From positions 1 through 64,000 of the forward strand of contig JAEYRD010000044.1 of assembly GCA_023435725.1 (NCBI GenBank): a stretch of DNA of 64,000 nt, written 5' to 3'. This DNA is from Pseudomonadota bacterium (GTDB taxonomy: Bacteria > Pseudomonadota > Alphaproteobacteria > Rhizobiales > Xanthobacteraceae). Positions 34,655 through 43,762 of this stretch are shown in pieces. The position numbers and the translations under genes are program-made. The notes below the pieces were generated by a model. That model saw nothing but the letters and a program-made list of their open reading frames with translations, was not told where the DNA came from and searched no databases. Position 1 is the stretch's first letter; each line of letters starts with the position of its first letter.

Positions 34655-35559
34655 GCAAGTCGTCCTTCAAATCGCTGCTGGAGATGATTGCCGATCACGC
34701 TGAAGGCAATGACGGTCGCAGTGATCGCGAGCCCGGGAAACACGCCGGGCCACCAGGCGACGCGCAGCACGTCCCTGCTCTCCGCCAGCATCACGCCCCA
34801 TTCCGGCGTCGGCGGCTGCAGGCCGAGCCCGAGGAAGCTCAATCCCGATACGATCAGGATCGTGCTGCCGATATAGACGGTGGCGATGATCGGGATGGCC
34901 ACGAGGACGTTGGGCAGCACGTGCCGGATGAACACCTGCCAGCGGCTCAATCCATAGATGGCGGCTTGCGTCACATAATCCGCATCCCTGATCAGCTGCG
35001 TTTGCGCGCGGACCACCCTGCCGAACTTCGGGATGCCGGCGATACCGACCGCGATGGCGATATTGAGCATGCCCTGTCCGAGGAAGGTGACGATCAACAT
35101 GGCGAGGAGCACGCCGGGAAATGACGACAACATGTCGAACAGGCGCGACACCGCCTCATCCAGAATGCGGTTACGCTGCCCGGCAAGGATGCCGAGCACG
35201 ATTCCGAAGCCAAGCCCGACGGCCACACCGCCGATGCCTATCAGCAGCGAGTAGCGCGTGCCGTAGATCGTGCGCGCGAAGACGTCGCGGCCGAGACGAT
35301 CCGTTCCGAACAGATGCGCCCAGCCCGGCGGCTTCAGGCCTTCGGTAAATTCGCCGACCAGCGGATCGAAATGCGTGAACAGCGACGGCGCGACCGAGGC
35401 AATGATCAGCACGGCGACGAACGCAAACGAAAGGATCAGCCCCAACGGTGGCCGGCGCCGCTGGCGAACATCGAGCGCCGGAGCCTCCAGCCCGACGAGG
35501 TCTTCGGGCGGGTCGAGCGCAAGCGCGCGATCGAATGAGCGGTGCGATGGCGCGGTCAT
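34651..35559 (-). CDS. ABC transporter permease, DppC type
   Basis: A 302-residue permease: HLFGTDRLGRDVFARTIYG signature, EAA-like coupling loop AAIYGLSRWQVFIRHVLPN, and GLSFLGLGLQPPTPEWG near the C-end. The start at 35559 (MTAPSHRS) overlaps the DppB-type gene by 4 bp; a longer frame to 36312 lies inside that gene and is a shadow. Four-base overlaps on both sides imply coupled translation. Confidence 0.92.
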   Translation of the reverse strand: MTAPSHRSFDRALALDPPEDLVGLEAPALDVRQRRRPPLGLILSFAFVAVLIIASVAPSLFTHFDPLVGEFTEGLKPPGWAHLFGTDRLGRDVFARTIYGTRYSLLIGIGGVAVGLGFGIVLGILAGQRNRILDEAVSRLFDMLSSFPGVLLAMLIVTFLGQGMLNIAIAVGIAGIPKFGRVVRAQTQLIRDADYVTQAAIYGLSRWQVFIRHVLPNVLVAIPIIATVYIGSTILIVSGLSFLGLGLQPPTPEWGVMLAESRDVLRVAWWPGVFPGLAITATVIAFSVIGNHLQQRFEGRLA

Positions 35560-36473
35560 TGAGCCCTCAATCTTGGATCGATCAGCACATAGAGGATGTC
35601 GAGCAGTGTCGAAGCCGCTACGTGGATGAAGGCGGCAAGCAGCACGACCGTGAGCACCACCGGCACATCGTGAGTCAGCACCGCACCCAATGTCACGGTC
35701 CCGAGCCCGGGCCGGCCGAAGACCTTTTCGGTGATCACCGCACCGCCGAGCAGTCCGCCGATCAGCCAGCCGCCGAGAGTGACGACGGGAAGGAGCGCAT
35801 GCCGAAGCACATGACGCCAGCGGATCACGAACTCGCCGACGCCGCGCGCCCGCACGGTCGTGACGAAGGGCTGGTCGAGCGTCTTTTCCATCGCCTCGCG
35901 CAAGACCTGTGTCAGCAGCCCGGCGGTGGGGAGCGCCAGCGTGATCGCCGGCAGGACGAGCGAGTTCCACCCTTCCGCGCCCGAGACCGGAAACCAGCGC
36001 AGATTGAACGAGAACGCCATCAAAAGCAGGATGCCAAGCCAGAACACCGGTGTCGATGCAAACACCAGCTCCACCAGAGACGCCAGCTCTCGTGAAAACC
36101 GGCCTCGCCCCGCGGTGAGCAATGCGATGAGGCCGGCGATGACGATAGCCAGCACGCCCGCCGCAAGCGCGAGCTCGACGGTGGGCAGAAGCTGCGAACC
36201 AACGACCTCGATCACGGGCTGACGCAGAACATAGGATGTGCCGAAGTCTCCGCGAACGATCCGGGACAGGAACTCGAAGTATTGCACCGGCAGGCTGCGA
36301 TCGAGGCCCCATTCGGCCGCGATCGCCTCGCGCAGGCCGGGATATTCGACGTCACCGGCGAGGATGTCCTGAATGCGGCCGGGCAAGGCGTGCAACGCGA
36401 GAAATGTCGCCGTCACGCTTGCCCAGGCCACCACCAGACTGGTGAACAGTCTGGAGATGATGCGGGACCACAT
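35556..36473 (-). CDS. ABC transporter permease, DppB type
   Basis: A 305-residue DppB/OppB-class permease: N-terminal membrane segment with FLALHALPGR, periplasmic loop YFEFLSRIVRGDFGTSYVLR, coupling motif FVTTVRARGVGEFVIRWRH and the ending ILYVLIDPRLRAQ. It begins 6 bp after the binding-protein stop. Partner of the DppC-type subunit. Confidence 0.92.
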   Translation of the reverse strand: MWSRIISRLFTSLVVAWASVTATFLALHALPGRIQDILAGDVEYPGLREAIAAEWGLDRSLPVQYFEFLSRIVRGDFGTSYVLRQPVIEVVGSQLLPTVELALAAGVLAIVIAGLIALLTAGRGRFSRELASLVELVFASTPVFWLGILLLMAFSFNLRWFPVSGAEGWNSLVLPAITLALPTAGLLTQVLREAMEKTLDQPFVTTVRARGVGEFVIRWRHVLRHALLPVVTLGGWLIGGLLGGAVITEKVFGRPGLGTVTLGAVLTHDVPVVLTVVLLAAFIHVAASTLLDILYVLIDPRLRAQ

Positions 36474-36479
36474 TGTCCG

Positions 36480-38096
36480 TTACTTCTTCGCGATCCAGAA
36501 GTCGTAGGCGCTCGATGGAGAATCGAGGCCGGCCTCGAACCCCAGGCCATTGACGTTGCTCTTTGCCGCCAGGAACCAGCTCGGCGCGAACAGCGGTACG
36601 ATGAAGGCCTGGTCGACGCCGCGCTTCTGGATGGCATCCGTGAGCTGCCGCTTGCGGACCGGATCGGTCGTTCGCAGCGACTCGTCGATCTGGCCAGTGA
36701 TCTCGGCGTCCGGATTGGGAATATTGGAATAGAGGAAGCCCTTCGATCCCAGCATGTCCCAGAGTTCACGCGCCGGATCGGACGGATTGTCCGTGTTGGG
36801 ATAGATCGTCCACGTGCCGTTGGCGTTGTTCTTGGCATATTCGCCCGCGGTGATCAGACGCAGATTCAGATCGAGACCGACATTCTTGCGCAGCGCGGCC
36901 TGGACACCCTGAATGAGGATCTCGCGATTGTCGCGCACATAGGGTTGGGGATAGCCGACCTCGATCGACAGGCGCTTGCCGTCCTTGGTGCGGAAGCCCT
37001 CGGAGTCGCGGCCGGTCCAACCGGCCTCATCCAGCAGCTTGTTGGCGCCGGCGATGTCATTGCCCCAGGAGCCGACCAGCGCCTTGTTATAGGCGGGATT
37101 GGCGGGGCCGATGATCGACCAGGCACGCGGCACGGTGCCAAGATAGACCTGCTTCACGATCGGTTCGAGATCAAAGCCGTCGCGCAGCGCGCGGCGCACG
37201 CGGACATCATCCGCCGGCGCCTTGGTATAGTTGATATTGAAAGTGAACGAGGTGCTGGCGCCGGACGGACCAGTCAGCAGCTTGAAGCCCGGCTGCTCCG
37301 CAAACAGCGGTGCGTCGGTTGGCTGCACACCTTCGATCAGGTCCACCTGCCCCGAGGTCAGTGCGCCGGTACGAACGGCGTATTCCGGCAGGAAGCGGAA
37401 AGTGACACGATCGAGGTGCGCCGGACCATTGTGCGCGGCATTGCCAGGCGCCCAATTATACGCCGCGTTGCGCGCGAACACCGCGGCCTGACCGCGAGTA
37501 TAGCTCTCGAACACGAACGGCCCGGTGCCCGCCAACGCACGGCCACCGCCGCAGAGATCGCCCTTCGCCAGCGATCTCGGCGAGATCAGGCCGAGCTTCA
37601 CGTTCGAGGTCGACTCCAGGAAACTCGAGTCCGGCGTCGACAGCACGAGCTTGACCACATAGGGCGAGACCACTTCGGCATGATCGTAGGCCTGGAGCAA
37701 CGACACGGCAGTGGCGGCGCTCTCGGGCTTCTTGACAAAGTCGTAATTGGCTTTGACCGCGGCCGCGTCGAACTTCTCGCCGTCGTGGAAGACGACGTCT
37801 TCCCTCAGCTTGTATGTGTATTCCTTGCCGTCGGACGAGATCGACCACTCGGTCGCGAGCCACGGCGCGAACGTACCGTCCGTCTTCTTCGCGATCAGCG
37901 AGTCGATGTAGTTCCGGGACACGAAGAACGCGGCCTGCTGCGATGCGTAATGTGGATCAAAACAAGCCGGCTCGGTCGTCACGCCCCATCGGAGCGCGCC
38001 GCCGGAGACCGGCTTGTCGTCGGCGCTTGCCGCATTCGACGCGAGCAAGGCGATCGCCACGCCGCTCATCAGCAAATTATTCTTCTTCATCCGCAT
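36480..38096 (-). CDS. Peptide-type ABC transporter substrate-binding protein
   Basis: A 538-residue family 5 binding protein: signal peptide MRMKKNNLLMSGVAIALLAS ending at ASA-DDK, then GGALRWGVTTEPACFDPH, LREDVVFHDGEKFDAAAVKA (family signature) and NKLLDEAGWTGRDSEGF. First gene of the minus-strand importer operon; a second possible start (MKKNN) is two codons later. Divergent from an LLM monooxygenase, which suggests that the imported compound is that enzyme's substrate or its precursor (inference). Confidence 0.9.
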   Translation of the reverse strand: MRMKKNNLLMSGVAIALLASNAASADDKPVSGGALRWGVTTEPACFDPHYASQQAAFFVSRNYIDSLIAKKTDGTFAPWLATEWSISSDGKEYTYKLREDVVFHDGEKFDAAAVKANYDFVKKPESAATAVSLLQAYDHAEVVSPYVVKLVLSTPDSSFLESTSNVKLGLISPRSLAKGDLCGGGRALAGTGPFVFESYTRGQAAVFARNAAYNWAPGNAAHNGPAHLDRVTFRFLPEYAVRTGALTSGQVDLIEGVQPTDAPLFAEQPGFKLLTGPSGASTSFTFNINYTKAPADDVRVRRALRDGFDLEPIVKQVYLGTVPRAWSIIGPANPAYNKALVGSWGNDIAGANKLLDEAGWTGRDSEGFRTKDGKRLSIEVGYPQPYVRDNREILIQGVQAALRKNVGLDLNLRLITAGEYAKNNANGTWTIYPNTDNPSDPARELWDMLGSKGFLYSNIPNPDAEITGQIDESLRTTDPVRKRQLTDAIQKRGVDQAFIVPLFAPSWFLAAKSNVNGLGFEAGLDSPSSAYDFWIAKK

Positions 38097-38410
38097 AATC
38101 CGTGCTCACTTCTGCTACCGCTCATGCGATCAGCGCAGCGAACATCACCAAATGAAAGACGATGCGCGTTTGCGCTTCATTCGATCCGCACGAGGCGCTA
38201 TCTCTTGTTGCATCGCGATGTAATTCGTCGTTGCGCGCAAACGCAACACGCAAACGATCGATATGACGACCGCGATTGAAGTTTGAAAAATAATTCGCGC
38301 AGCTGCTCCGACGATGGATGAAATCGACGACTCCAAACGCCAATCCAGCATTTCGATCCTGCCCGCTTACTGTACATCATGATCCACAACACAATGACTC
38401 CGGAATTCGC
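38097..38410. other. Divergent promoter region, importer versus LLM monooxygenase
   Basis: About 310 bp, A/T-richer than its surroundings, with no gene. It contains a perfect 10-bp palindrome CATCGCGATG (38211-38220) and a nearby imperfect tandem GCAAACGCAACACGCAAACG. Both divergent operons probably start transcription here. Confidence 0.45.
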
Positions 38411-39751
38411 ATGCCGCCACGTCAATTGCACCTGAACGTCAACCTGCTTCACTCCGGCGTCTATCCGTCGGCCTGGCGACTGCCGGACAGCGATCCGCGC
38501 GCCTTCTTCGATCTCGGTCATTACGTGCGGGTGGCGCAGATCGCGGAGCGCGGGAAATTTGACGCAATCTTTCTCGCGGATTCGCCGGCGGTGAACGATC
38601 GCATCGACTACCGGTCGTTCACGTCGATGGAGCCGACCATCGTGCTGGCGACAGTCGCCGCCGCGACCAGGCACGTCGGCCTGATCGGCACGGTGTCCAC
38701 GACCTACAACGAGCCCTACAACATTGCGCGCCGTTTCGTCACGCTCGACCACGCCAGCGGCGGTCGTTCGGGGTGGAACGCGGTCACCACCGCAGATGCC
38801 GCTTCAGGCCGGAATTTCGGCCTCTCATCGGTGACGGAACACAAGGCTCGCTACGAACGCGCCAAGGAATTCACGGAAGTCGTCCACGCCTTGTTCGACA
38901 GCTGGGAGGATGACGCCTTCGTCGGCGACAAGGCGAGCGCCAGATTCGTCGATACGTCGAAGGTGCATCCGATCGCCCACCGCGGCCCGCATTACTCGGT
39001 CGCCGGACCGCTGAACGTCCCCCGCTCGCCCCAGGGACGGCCAGTCACGGTGCAGGCAGGCGGCTCGAACGACGGGCGCGATTTCGCTGCAGCTTTTGCG
39101 GAGGCCGTGTTCACGCTTGCGCAGTCGATCGAGGAAGGCCTCGGCTATGCGCGCGATCTGCGCACACGCGCCGCCGCCTACGGGCGATCCGCTGACTCCA
39201 TCGTCATCCTGCCCGGGCTCGCCACCGTCATCGGCAGCACCGAGGCCGAGGCCAAGCGGCGGCAGGACGAGCTCTGGGAGCTGGTGCCGATCGAGTACAG
39301 CCTGGCGCGCCTTGCCGGCACGCTTCAGATCGACCCTGCCCTGCTCGAGCTCGACAAGCCACTCCCCGATCCGCTTCCGTTGCCGGCGAACGCCAATCAC
39401 ACGATGTTCCAGGGCACCGTGAATCTAGCCCGGCGCGGCAATCTCACTGTACGCCAGCTGATCCGTGCGCTCGGCGGCGGCGTCGGCCATCGTATCATCG
39501 TCGGCACGCCCGAGCAGATCGCCGACGATATCGAGGCCTGGTTCAAGGCCGGCGCCGCCGATGGCTTCAACCTGATGCCGGACGTCCTGCCGTCCGGGCT
39601 CGAAACCTTCGTCGATACGGTCGTGCCCATTCTCCAGAAGCGCGGGCTGTTCCGGACAGAATATACGGGCACAACACTGCGCGATCATTTTGGCCTGCCG
39701 CGCCCTGCGAGCCGCTTCGCAAAGCAGGCGCCTGAGGTCGCTTCGGCCTGA
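38411..39751 (+). CDS. LLM-class flavin-dependent monooxygenase, NtaA/SnaA/DszA type
   Basis: A 446-residue luciferase-fold monooxygenase. N-end LHLNVNLLHSGVYPSAWRLP, then YVRVAQIAERGKFDAIFLAD, FVTLDHASGGRSGWNAVTTA and the C-terminal DGFNLMPDVLPSGLETFVD plus LRDHFGLPRP. The start at 38411 is chosen because the 31 codons before it are non-family. Divergent from the peptide-type importer and convergent with the frameshifted SfnG-like gene. Uses reduced flavin and O2 on a sulfur or nitrogen compound. Confidence 0.87.
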   Translation: MPPRQLHLNVNLLHSGVYPSAWRLPDSDPRAFFDLGHYVRVAQIAERGKFDAIFLADSPAVNDRIDYRSFTSMEPTIVLATVAAATRHVGLIGTVSTTYNEPYNIARRFVTLDHASGGRSGWNAVTTADAASGRNFGLSSVTEHKARYERAKEFTEVVHALFDSWEDDAFVGDKASARFVDTSKVHPIAHRGPHYSVAGPLNVPRSPQGRPVTVQAGGSNDGRDFAAAFAEAVFTLAQSIEEGLGYARDLRTRAAAYGRSADSIVILPGLATVIGSTEAEAKRRQDELWELVPIEYSLARLAGTLQIDPALLELDKPLPDPLPLPANANHTMFQGTVNLARRGNLTVRQLIRALGGGVGHRIIVGTPEQIADDIEAWFKAGAADGFNLMPDVLPSGLETFVDTVVPILQKRGLFRTEYTGTTLRDHFGLPRPASRFAKQAPEVASA

Positions 39752-39764
39752 ACGCTTCGTCGAT

Positions 39765-40858
39765 CTAGCCCAAGGACCGGGCCGGCTCTCCAGTTGGCCC
39801 GGTCGATTGTCTCGCCCGCACACGCGGAATGACCTCAAGCGCGAAACGGTGCATCTCGGCCTCGAACGGTTGGAATTGCAGCATGAACAGCTCGATGCCC
39901 GCGGCATGGAATGCCTCGATGCGCGCGGCAACTTCGTCATAACTGCCAACCAGGCCCGCCGCCGTGCCGCCATTGCTGCCGACACGTGGCGTCTTCTGCA
40001 TGGTCTGCATCATCACGACCTTCGGATCGGTGTTCTGCTTCTGGATAACCTTCATCGGCGCATCCCTTGCGGCGAGGCTGAGCAGCCGCTCATAGGCAAT
40101 CTGCGCCTGCTCGCGGGTTTCGCGCGCCACGACAAACGCAGACAGACCGAAACGTAGCGGCGCCGCCGAACCGCGCGGACGCCCCGCGACATCGGCGATC
40201 AGGCCAGCGACGTCGTCGAGCGGCTGGCCGTTGATGAACCAGACGTCGCCATGGCCAGCAACCAGATCGCGCGCTGGCTCGGATTCCCCTCCGACATAGA
40301 TGGCGGGGCGCTTGCGATAAAGGCTGGTCGGGTGCAGTGCATAGTCTGTGACTTTGAAATGATTGCCGCTGTAGTTGAGGCGTTCACCCTCCATCAGGCG
40401 GGCTACGACGGAGATCCATTCCTTGCCATAGGCATAGCGCGCATCGTGCTCGGGAAAGCCGATCCCGGCCTTCTCCAGTTCCGGGCGGTTCCAGGCATTG
40501 ACCAGATTGATCGCAACCGACCGCGGCTGATGTTCTCGATCCCGAGCGCCAGCTTTGCGAGCACGACAGGGTGATAGAGGTATGGCTTTATCGCCGCGAT
40601 GATCTCGATGCGCTTTGTCAGCGCCGCAATCGCCGCGGCAGCGCTCCATGCTTCGAGTTGATCGAGATCCTCCTGATGCGGATTGATCGTGTGCTGCGCG
40701 ATCAACGTCGAATCATAACCGAGCTCTTCGGCCGCAAGAATGAGATCCCGATTGCGCTCCCAGGAGGCATCATAGGGCTCTTCCGGGTCCTGATGCGCGG
40801 CGCGTGGCCCGTGCACCAGCGCCCAGATGCCGAAGCGAAGAGGTGCAGCTGTCATCAT
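39765..40858 (-). pseudogene. SfnG/SsuD-like flavin monooxygenase, single-base frameshift
   Basis: A luciferase-fold monooxygenase split over two frames. The first ~115 codons (from 40858, MMTAAPLRFGIWALVHGP) end in GIENISRGR. The protein resumes in the next frame as AINLVNAWNRPELEKAGIGF, exactly as relatives continue, so one base is missing near 40514-40516, where AA stands in the plus strand. Otherwise the ~364-codon gene is intact and family-like to its end (EAEMHRFALEVIPRVR). Most similar in style to dimethylsulfone monooxygenase SfnG. Either a recent pseudogene or a sequencing error. Divergent from the SsuCBA-type operon. Confidence 0.8.
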
Positions 40859-41074
40859 GCTCTCCCGTACCTCTCTCAACCTTGCGGGTTCTCGCCAAAG
40901 GTCGGCGCAAGATCAAGCACACCCGGCATCAAAAGATTTTCTTTGTCGCGCATCCGCCGTGCGACGACAGCAGATCACTCCGGACCGAATGACAATTGAA
41001 ATACCGCTCTATTTCTGTCGGCCCGATTTCATGGGACATTTTGTCGGGACGGCAAATCATTGGCGTCACACCTC

Positions 41075-41089
41075 CTGCATCAGATGCAG
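41075..41089. promoter_or_regulatory. 15-bp perfect dyad upstream of the SsuCBA-type operon
   Basis: CTGCATC-A-GATGCAG is a perfect inverted repeat 24 bp before the TTG start of the permease gene, in a ~250 bp divergent spacer. It could be an operator for a LysR- or GntR-type regulator. No regulator gene is adjacent. Confidence 0.35.
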
Positions 41090-41112
41090 TGCGTGAAACG
41101 AGGACTTGCGTC

Positions 41113-41991
41113 TTGAGCAATATCGAACTGAGCGACATCAACCGCACAGCGATTGGCGCGGACAGCGGGCTCTCGTCGCAACGTGGTGAAAACGCGCAGG
41201 CCGCGGCCACGACAAGAAGACTTGGTGCTCGCGGTCTTCAGCTCCTGTCGTGGCTCGCCCCAGTCGCGCTTGTCGTCACCTGGGAATGGTTGGCGCAGGC
41301 CGGATGGCTCTCGCCGCAAGTACTGCCCGCGCCAAGCAAGGTAATCCGAACCGCGTTCAAGCTCGCGACCGCCGGGACCTTGTTGAACGATCTCGGCGTA
41401 AGCCTGCTGCGGGCAGCCGCGGGATTTGCGATCGGAGCGGCGGCAGGTGCCGCCCTCGGCACCCTTGTCGGTTTCTCGCGCGTAGCAGAAGCTGCGATCG
41501 ATCGCAGCGTGCAGATGATCCGCGCGGTACCGTTTCTCGCGGTCCTGCCGCTCGTCATTGTCTGGCTCGGCGTCGGCGAGACGCAGAAGATCTTCCTTGT
41601 CACACTCGGCGTCACTTTTCCGATCTACATCAACACCGTGCTCGGCATCCGCCAGGTCGACCCCAAGCTGCTCGAGCTCGGGCGCGTCCAGGGCCTGAGC
41701 TCCATTCAGCTGATCCGCCGGATCATCCTTCCCGGCGCATTGCCCTCGATCCTGACCGGGGTCCGCTATGCACTGGCGACGGCGTGGCTCGCGCTGGTCG
41801 TGGCCGAAACTATCGGCGCGCAGTCGGGCATCGGCTTTCTCGCCATGGACGCGCGTGAATTCCTGCGCACCGACGTGATCGTATTGACGATCGTGATCTA
41901 CGCGCTAGTTGGAGTCGCAGCCGACGGCATCGCCCGCTTCCTCGAACGGCGCTTGCTCGCCTGGCATCCGAACTACGGGGCGGCACGATGA
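41113..41991 (+). CDS. ABC transporter permease, SsuC/TauC type
   Basis: A 292-residue permease with the hallmark IRAVPFLAVLPLVIVWLGVG, coupling loop GRVQGLSSIQLIRRIILPGA and TIGAQSGIGFLAMDA. The start is taken as TTG at 41113 with GAGGA nine bases upstream; a GTG at 41089 and a TTG at 40996 are less supported. First gene of a six-gene plus-strand operon, overlapping the ATPase gene by 4 bp. The order permease-ATPase-binding protein is reversed from the SsuABC set at 17-20 kb. Confidence 0.88.
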   Translation: MSNIELSDINRTAIGADSGLSSQRGENAQAAATTRRLGARGLQLLSWLAPVALVVTWEWLAQAGWLSPQVLPAPSKVIRTAFKLATAGTLLNDLGVSLLRAAAGFAIGAAAGAALGTLVGFSRVAEAAIDRSVQMIRAVPFLAVLPLVIVWLGVGETQKIFLVTLGVTFPIYINTVLGIRQVDPKLLELGRVQGLSSIQLIRRIILPGALPSILTGVRYALATAWLALVVAETIGAQSGIGFLAMDAREFLRTDVIVLTIVIYALVGVAADGIARFLERRLLAWHPNYGAAR

Positions 41992-42716
41992 ACGCTCATG
42001 TGGCTCCGCTCTCACCCGCCTCGTCCGAATCCGGTCCGGCCGTCGTCGTCAGCAACCTCGTGCGCAGCTACGGCCCCCGCATCGTCATCGAAAAGCTGAA
42101 CCTGCGCATCGAGCGGGGCGAGTTCGTTGCGCTGCTGGGCGAGAGCGGTTGCGGCAAGACCACGTTGCTGCGGGCCCTCGCGGGTCTCGATTCCATTCAG
42201 GGCGGACGCATCGTGGCGCCGCGTCGACCGGCAGTGGTGTTTCAGGAGCACCGGCTTCTGCCTTGGGACAGCCTCTGGCGCAACGTCTCGCTTGGCCTGC
42301 AGCTGCCGGACGCGCGCGAACGCGCCGCCGAAGCTCTGACAGAGGTCGGCCTCGGCGACCGTCTCGACGACTGGCCGCGCAACCTCTCCGGCGGACAGGC
42401 CCAACGCGTCGCGCTGGCTCGGGCTCTGGTTCAACAGCCCGAGCTTCTGCTCCTCGACGAACCGTTTGCCGCACTGGATGCGCTCACCCGCATCCGCATG
42501 CATGAGCTCGTTCGCGAACTCGTCGCCAATCATCTGCCGGGCGTCCTGCTGGTCACCCACGATGTCGACGAGGCGATCGCGCTCGCCGACCGCATCCTGG
42601 TGATGCGTCACGGCGCCATTGCCTTCGAGCACCGTATCGTGCGCGGCGGCTCGACCCCCATCTCGCGCGGCGACCTCCTCAGCGAACTCGGCGTGACGTC
42701 CCATTCCCCCAACTAG
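41988..42716 (+). CDS. ABC transporter ATP-binding protein, SsuB type
   Basis: A 242-residue ATPase: Walker A GESGCGKTTLLRALAGL, Q-loop VFQEHRLLPWDSLWRNVSLG, signature LSGGQAQR, Walker B LLLLDEPFAALDALTR. Short SsuB-like form. Coupled to the permease gene by a 4-bp overlap and 17 bp upstream of the binding-protein gene. Confidence 0.9.
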   Translation: MNAHVAPLSPASSESGPAVVVSNLVRSYGPRIVIEKLNLRIERGEFVALLGESGCGKTTLLRALAGLDSIQGGRIVAPRRPAVVFQEHRLLPWDSLWRNVSLGLQLPDARERAAEALTEVGLGDRLDDWPRNLSGGQAQRVALARALVQQPELLLLDEPFAALDALTRIRMHELVRELVANHLPGVLLVTHDVDEAIALADRILVMRHGAIAFEHRIVRGGSTPISRGDLLSELGVTSHSPN

Positions 42717-42733
42717 GCTACCGGAAGGCCCTT

Positions 42734-43738
42734 ATGTCTGACTCCCAAATCGCCAAGCCATCCCGGCGCAGCTTTCTCGGCTCGGCAGCCTTTGGCATTG
42801 GCGCGCTCGCCGGCATGAACATCGTCGATTTCGCCGAGGCTGCGACCAGCCGCACCACCGACACGGCGCGTCTGACCTGGGGCCTCGGTGGTCTCAACCT
42901 GATCGCCAAGGAACGCGGCGAGTTCGAGAAGGTGCTGGCCAAGGACGGTATCAAGGTCGAGTGGCTCGGCCCCTTCCCGAACCATGCACCGACCTTGCAG
43001 GCCGTCACCGGCGGCAGCGCCGATTTCAGCTTCGGTGGCAGCACCACACCGGCGCTGGCTGCGATCATCGCTGGATCACCGCTCGTGTTCACGCAATTCG
43101 TGGTCTACGAGCCGCGCACCACGGCGATCATCGCCAAGGACGGCTCCGGCATCGACAGGATCGAGGATCTCGTCGGCAAGTCGGTTGCAGTCAACCGCTC
43201 GGGCCTTGGGGAGTTCCTGCTGGTTGCCGCGCTCGAAAAGCACAAGGTTGACCGGTCGGCGGTGAAGTTCGTCTATCTCAACCCGCCGGATGCGGCGCCG
43301 GCGCTTGCGTCCGGCAAGGTCGATGCATGGTCGATGTGGAGCCCAGGCGTCGACATCGCCCGGCTCGAATACAAGGCGCACGACATCTTCCTGGAAGGCC
43401 GCGATCTCGATTTCCAGATCGACTACACGTCCTACCACACCACCCGGAAATTCGCGACAGACAATCCCGCGCTGGTGCGCGCCGTGAACGAGGCGTTCCG
43501 CGCCGAGGGCAAGTGGATCTCCGAGCACGGCAAGGACGCCGAGTACATCGCCCAGAAAGCCGGCAAGTACAGCGACGAAGTCCGCGACCAGTTCATCGCG
43601 CTGAAGCGCCAGTACCGCTACTACGCGGTGAACGACGAGCGGTTCATCAGCGAGTTGCAGAAAGCCGCCGACTGGCTCGTCGCCCGCAAGATTTTGCCCG
43701 AGCCGGTCAAGGTGACCGACCATCTCGCCCAGCTCTGA
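42734..43738 (+). CDS. ABC substrate-binding protein with Tat signal (SsuA-like)
   Basis: A 334-residue binding protein with a twin-arginine leader (SRRSFLGSAAFGIGALAG from residue 10). The mature region has LTWGLGGLNLIAKERGEFEK, GSADFSFGGSTTPALAAIIAG and IEDLVGKSVAVNRSGLGEFL, all in NMT1/SsuA-fold positions. Export in folded form is known for some Tat-type binding proteins. Completes the SsuCBA-type importer and is followed 24 bp later by a DszC/SfnB-like oxygenase. Confidence 0.88.
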   Translation: MSDSQIAKPSRRSFLGSAAFGIGALAGMNIVDFAEAATSRTTDTARLTWGLGGLNLIAKERGEFEKVLAKDGIKVEWLGPFPNHAPTLQAVTGGSADFSFGGSTTPALAAIIAGSPLVFTQFVVYEPRTTAIIAKDGSGIDRIEDLVGKSVAVNRSGLGEFLLVAALEKHKVDRSAVKFVYLNPPDAAPALASGKVDAWSMWSPGVDIARLEYKAHDIFLEGRDLDFQIDYTSYHTTRKFATDNPALVRAVNEAFRAEGKWISEHGKDAEYIAQKAGKYSDEVRDQFIALKRQYRYYAVNDERFISELQKAADWLVARKILPEPVKVTDHLAQL

Positions 43739-43762
43739 GAACGATATTAACAGGCCAACACA

